Shown here: piece after piece, positions 60,938-64,000 of the stretch
Layout of the letters: each line of letters opens with the position of its first letter
Numbering within the stretch: the stretch's first letter is position 1
Assembly (NCBI GenBank): GCA_008973525.1
Contig: WACJ01000551.1
Location: 1,550,001-1,614,000 of the forward strand
From: Stenopsyche tienmushanensis
Taxonomy: Eukaryota > Arthropoda > Insecta > Trichoptera > Stenopsychidae
Direction: 5' to 3'
DNA: 64,000 bases
Notes under the pieces: model-generated
What the model saw: only the letters and a program-made list of their open reading frames with translations
Databases searched by the model: none
Told to the model about the DNA's origin: nothing
Program-made: the position numbers and the translations under genes

Positions 60938-63300
60938 CCCGCGGCCCCCTCCTGGCCATACGGCTCCTACCCACAATGAACAAATAGTAGGATATTTTTG
61001 TTGAAAGTAAACTCGTATTCATTCACAATAAGAAAAATGTTTTTTACCCTTTACATTTGTAAATCGTATACATACTTTACATAAATTGACGTTTTGTGAA
61101 ATTGTAAATTTGTAACAGATCAAGTTTTATGATTGATAAATGGGGTTACGTGGCATTCTGCACAGTTCAGCACGGAATAGCAACATCACTTTAAACATTT
61201 GTTTTATCGATATCTTACAATGAAAACGGTGAATTTGTGATGTGATGATTGAACTGTATGGAAAGTTGTGGAAAATATTTGAATTAAATGTATTTGTGAA
61301 TTGATGTATCGCTTTTAGTCTTGTATTATTTACATCAATCTATAAGCTATGTGATTTGCAATCATATTCTAAAAATATGCAAAATCCGTAAGCTTAAAGC
61401 ATTTCAATGACTTGAAAGGCTATTGCAATAATAAAGGTTCAGGTTGTATTAGAAATAATGCTAATTGGCTATTATGAAATCATAATAATCTACGTTTTAA
61501 TTTGTAAGTAGAAGACTTAGTAGAACAATTCACAGATTTCATTTAAAATTCGCAGGTTTTCAAGTTGCGAAGGGTGAAAACATTTTTGAGACCAAAATAC
61601 TACAATATACATGCTGTGCATTAATAAACATTAATTATAGATCATTATAAAATAACTGACTGATAATTTGGTTTTATTACATGTACCTTATGTGAAACTC
61701 TATTATGTTGCATGGAACGTGTTTTGCAGTTTTATATCCTAGTGAAATATATTTAGTTTTTGAATACCTGATAATGTTACGTATTGCAAAAGGAATTCCA
61801 GTGATAATATTCTTGATTTAAAAGAATAAATAGTTATTAGCATAAAACAGTTGGATCACTGTCTAGCATTAGTGATGTGATGTCGACAGCTCATCAGATA
61901 TCAAGTACAGTAATATTTTTTTAAAACATCAATTTGAATATTGAGTGGTGTTAATCTATTAAAGAATGTTCATATTCACTTTCGGAAAGTTGTATTTCAG
62001 ACGTGGCGATAAAAAAGATAACCATTAGGTGACACGCATAATGCACCTGATGCACAAAATTAGCTAATGAACATAAAATATGTAAATGTCAGTTATTTTG
62101 TGATGGTTGATAAGAAGTGCAAAAGTAAAATTATTTTCTTAAGGCACCGTAAAAAAATTAGATGTTTGTTTATATGTTCAATTTTTGCCAACAAAATTTG
62201 CAATAGAAAGTGATTTATATGTTTTGAAAACTTTCTGTTTTTTGTCAATATTTTTTTTAACAATCCCATTTCGAAGTTTTGATTGTTTTTTGAATTTATT
62301 ACCACAGGAAGTATCTCGATCGATTATTTTAAGCTTAGATAATTTATTTTATTAGTTAAAAGATTGACCAAAAATTGTGGGCCTAATAATTTTGTATTGT
62401 TTTTGATATTTGAACTTTGACCTTCGATTGAAGCCGTGGTCCGTAGCAAAATTGAAGACATACGATCTGTAATAAGTGTTTATATATGGGTAAAGGAGTC
62501 GGAAGTGTTTCAATGGTCAGCGAGGAGTGTAAAGTGAATTAAAAAATATGTGGATTATACTAACTGAACAATTAGTACGTATTTAAATGAATACTATAAT
62601 TTTAACATTGAAAAATATGCATAGTTAAGTGTGACATATTGATCGGATGTTTTTTTAAATTAAAAAAATGCTAAGTCATCCTACATACAAGGTAGCATTA
62701 ATTGAGTGTGCTATTTAAAGCTTCCAAAGAACTGAGTTTTATAAAAAAAGAGCATAATTTTTTTTTTACACAAAATAGATCTTTGTAAATTAACAGGTAT
62801 ATATTGTTAAATTGATCCATTCACCTGTATTTGTTTTCTTTGGCTTTTATGATGAATATTTAGGTTATCGCATGTGTATATTGAGTTACTAGACGTTTTT
62901 GATATTTTCAAATGGAAACGTCTTCAATGGTTATTTGTCTCTCTCTATTTCTCTGTAGGTTAAACATATTACAATTAATTCAATACGATTGAATGAGGTT
63001 AATAGTGTATTTTTGAAACATTATTACATTCCTGTTTAGTTAAAACGAGTGATTGAACATCAATGTTATATTTATTACAAACAACTAGAATAAATAGAGT
63101 AAAGAGAAAATAATATGGCGAAACTGAAAGCGTATAGTTTTTCTTTCAGGATGTAAATAGTATTTATTGTCTCTTGATTTTATAGATTTTTGTAACTTTG
63201 TTTTTATTTTGTAAAAACGAATAGATGGAGCGAACTTATAGTTTATTTCTTTATTGGAAAATCTTGTCTACTTATTTCAAGTTGTTAAATAAAATATTTT
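60938..63300 (+). other. 3' UTR of the SKI/DAC-like gene
   Basis: No further coding exon follows the TAG at 60935-60937. AATAAA signals lie at 61430-61435, 61623-61628 and 63288-63293, allowing 3' UTRs of about 0.5, 0.7 or 2.4 kb. Which is used cannot be read from sequence. Confidence 0.55.
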
Positions 63301-64000
63301 ATGCATAACGATATCTCATTTATTTTTTAAGTTTTAATTTAAACCGATATGCTTGTTAATATGATTGAGATATTTGACTTTTCAAAGCGAAACTCTCGGA
63401 ATTGCCTTATATGCTGCTGATTTATTCGTGTTATATATTACAATATTGGATCATTTTAAAATTTTCAAAATGAGCCAAATTAACTATTATGCAAAAATTG
63501 TCACATGAATTGCGTCGATAACCCGTAGTGACTATTTTTGTATGTTTTGTTCCAATTAAATGTATATTATTTGATGGTATGTTGTTTATATGAAACAGTC
63601 CTAATAACTAAATTAAGAGTAATGGTTGAAGTCGAAAAGCAATTTGTATTTAAAATTCTAACGTAGAATGAAAATTTAACGTACATATTTAAACTCCCTT
63701 AAATTTTTATAGATTTACACGGTGCTAATTAAACGGATAATCTAAATTATGAAAGTTTTGGTTTAAAAATTCACTATATCGAAGAAAAAAAATCTCACTA
63801 ACGTTGTTTTTGCATTTGTATTAATATGAGTGAATTCATATCAGTATCAGTATTTCATCTGTAGTTTTGAAGGAGTTGTTTTAGTTACATGTTGCCGATT
63901 GTACATAATTGTTTTTGATTTGGCAGAATTATTGGTATTCTCAAGTTTGAGGGATAAAAATAAACATATCTTAGCATTCTGACTTAACATATGTAAAATA
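63301..64000. other. AT-rich sequence to window end
   Basis: No gene recognised. One more AATAAA lies at 63959-63964, so the 3' UTR could even extend to here. Confidence 0.4.

Noticed and set aside
1..64000. CRISPR arrays, operons, prokaryotic promoters or ribosome binding sites
   Set aside because: The window is spliced eukaryotic DNA; no regularly spaced direct repeats of CRISPR type or clustered unspliced genes were seen.

Overview
The window looks like a gene-poor, strongly AT-rich stretch of an animal nuclear genome, most likely an insect. The evidence is spliced genes with GT-AG introns, an insect-like ribosomal protein uL22/RpL17, a dynactin subunit, and many relics of transposon families common in insects (mariner, Tigger/pogo, piggyBac, hAT, Helitron, Penelope-like, Jockey-like and RTE/CR1-like LINEs). 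I cannot name the species or order from sequence alone. No prokaryotic features, CRISPR arrays or convincing tRNA/rRNA genes were seen.

Layout. 1-2400 is AT-rich sequence with one GC-rich island (1423-1720). 2411-3139 (+) is a complete three-coding-exon gene for dynactin subunit 6 (183 aa). 3480-6140 holds two decayed mariner transposases on the minus strand. 6454-8095 (-) is a complete three-coding-exon RpL17 gene (186 aa) with a spliced 5' UTR leader reaching about 8318. From 8.3 to 49 kb I find no intact host gene. This desert is a layered deposit of transposons: Tigger, at least three more mariner copies, a Jockey-like LINE, an RTE/CR1-like LINE, a piggyBac relic, TTAA-flanked MITEs, and a 3,522-bp hAT-ended element (33575-37096) bounded by an exact 8-bp target duplication. 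That element carries a nested 200-bp MITE, a Penelope-type GIY-YIG fragment and a Helitron helicase fragment. Two GC-rich islands at 27.35-28.6 kb lack a recognisable gene and could be orphan promoters.

From 49 kb onward the window is dominated by one large gene. A CpG-rich region (49030-50606) with YY1/Pho-, CCAAT- and NRF1/Ewg-type motifs precedes an eight-coding-exon gene (50607-60937, +) for a 691-aa protein. I read two, and probably three, SKI/SNO/DAC-like domains in it, plus polyQ tracts and a basic C-terminal nuclear-localisation-like motif. It looks like a nuclear transcriptional regulator, but I cannot give it a confident name. Its introns contain two copies of a TTAA-flanked MITE family, another inverted-repeat element, LINE tails and one unexplained 83-codon open segment behind a good splice acceptor. 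The 3' UTR has several AATAAA signals between 61.4 and 64 kb.

The three host genes (dynein cofactor, ribosome, nuclear regulator) are housekeeping or regulatory and show no sign of acting together. The most unusual content is the composite hAT element and the multi-domain SKI/DAC-like protein.
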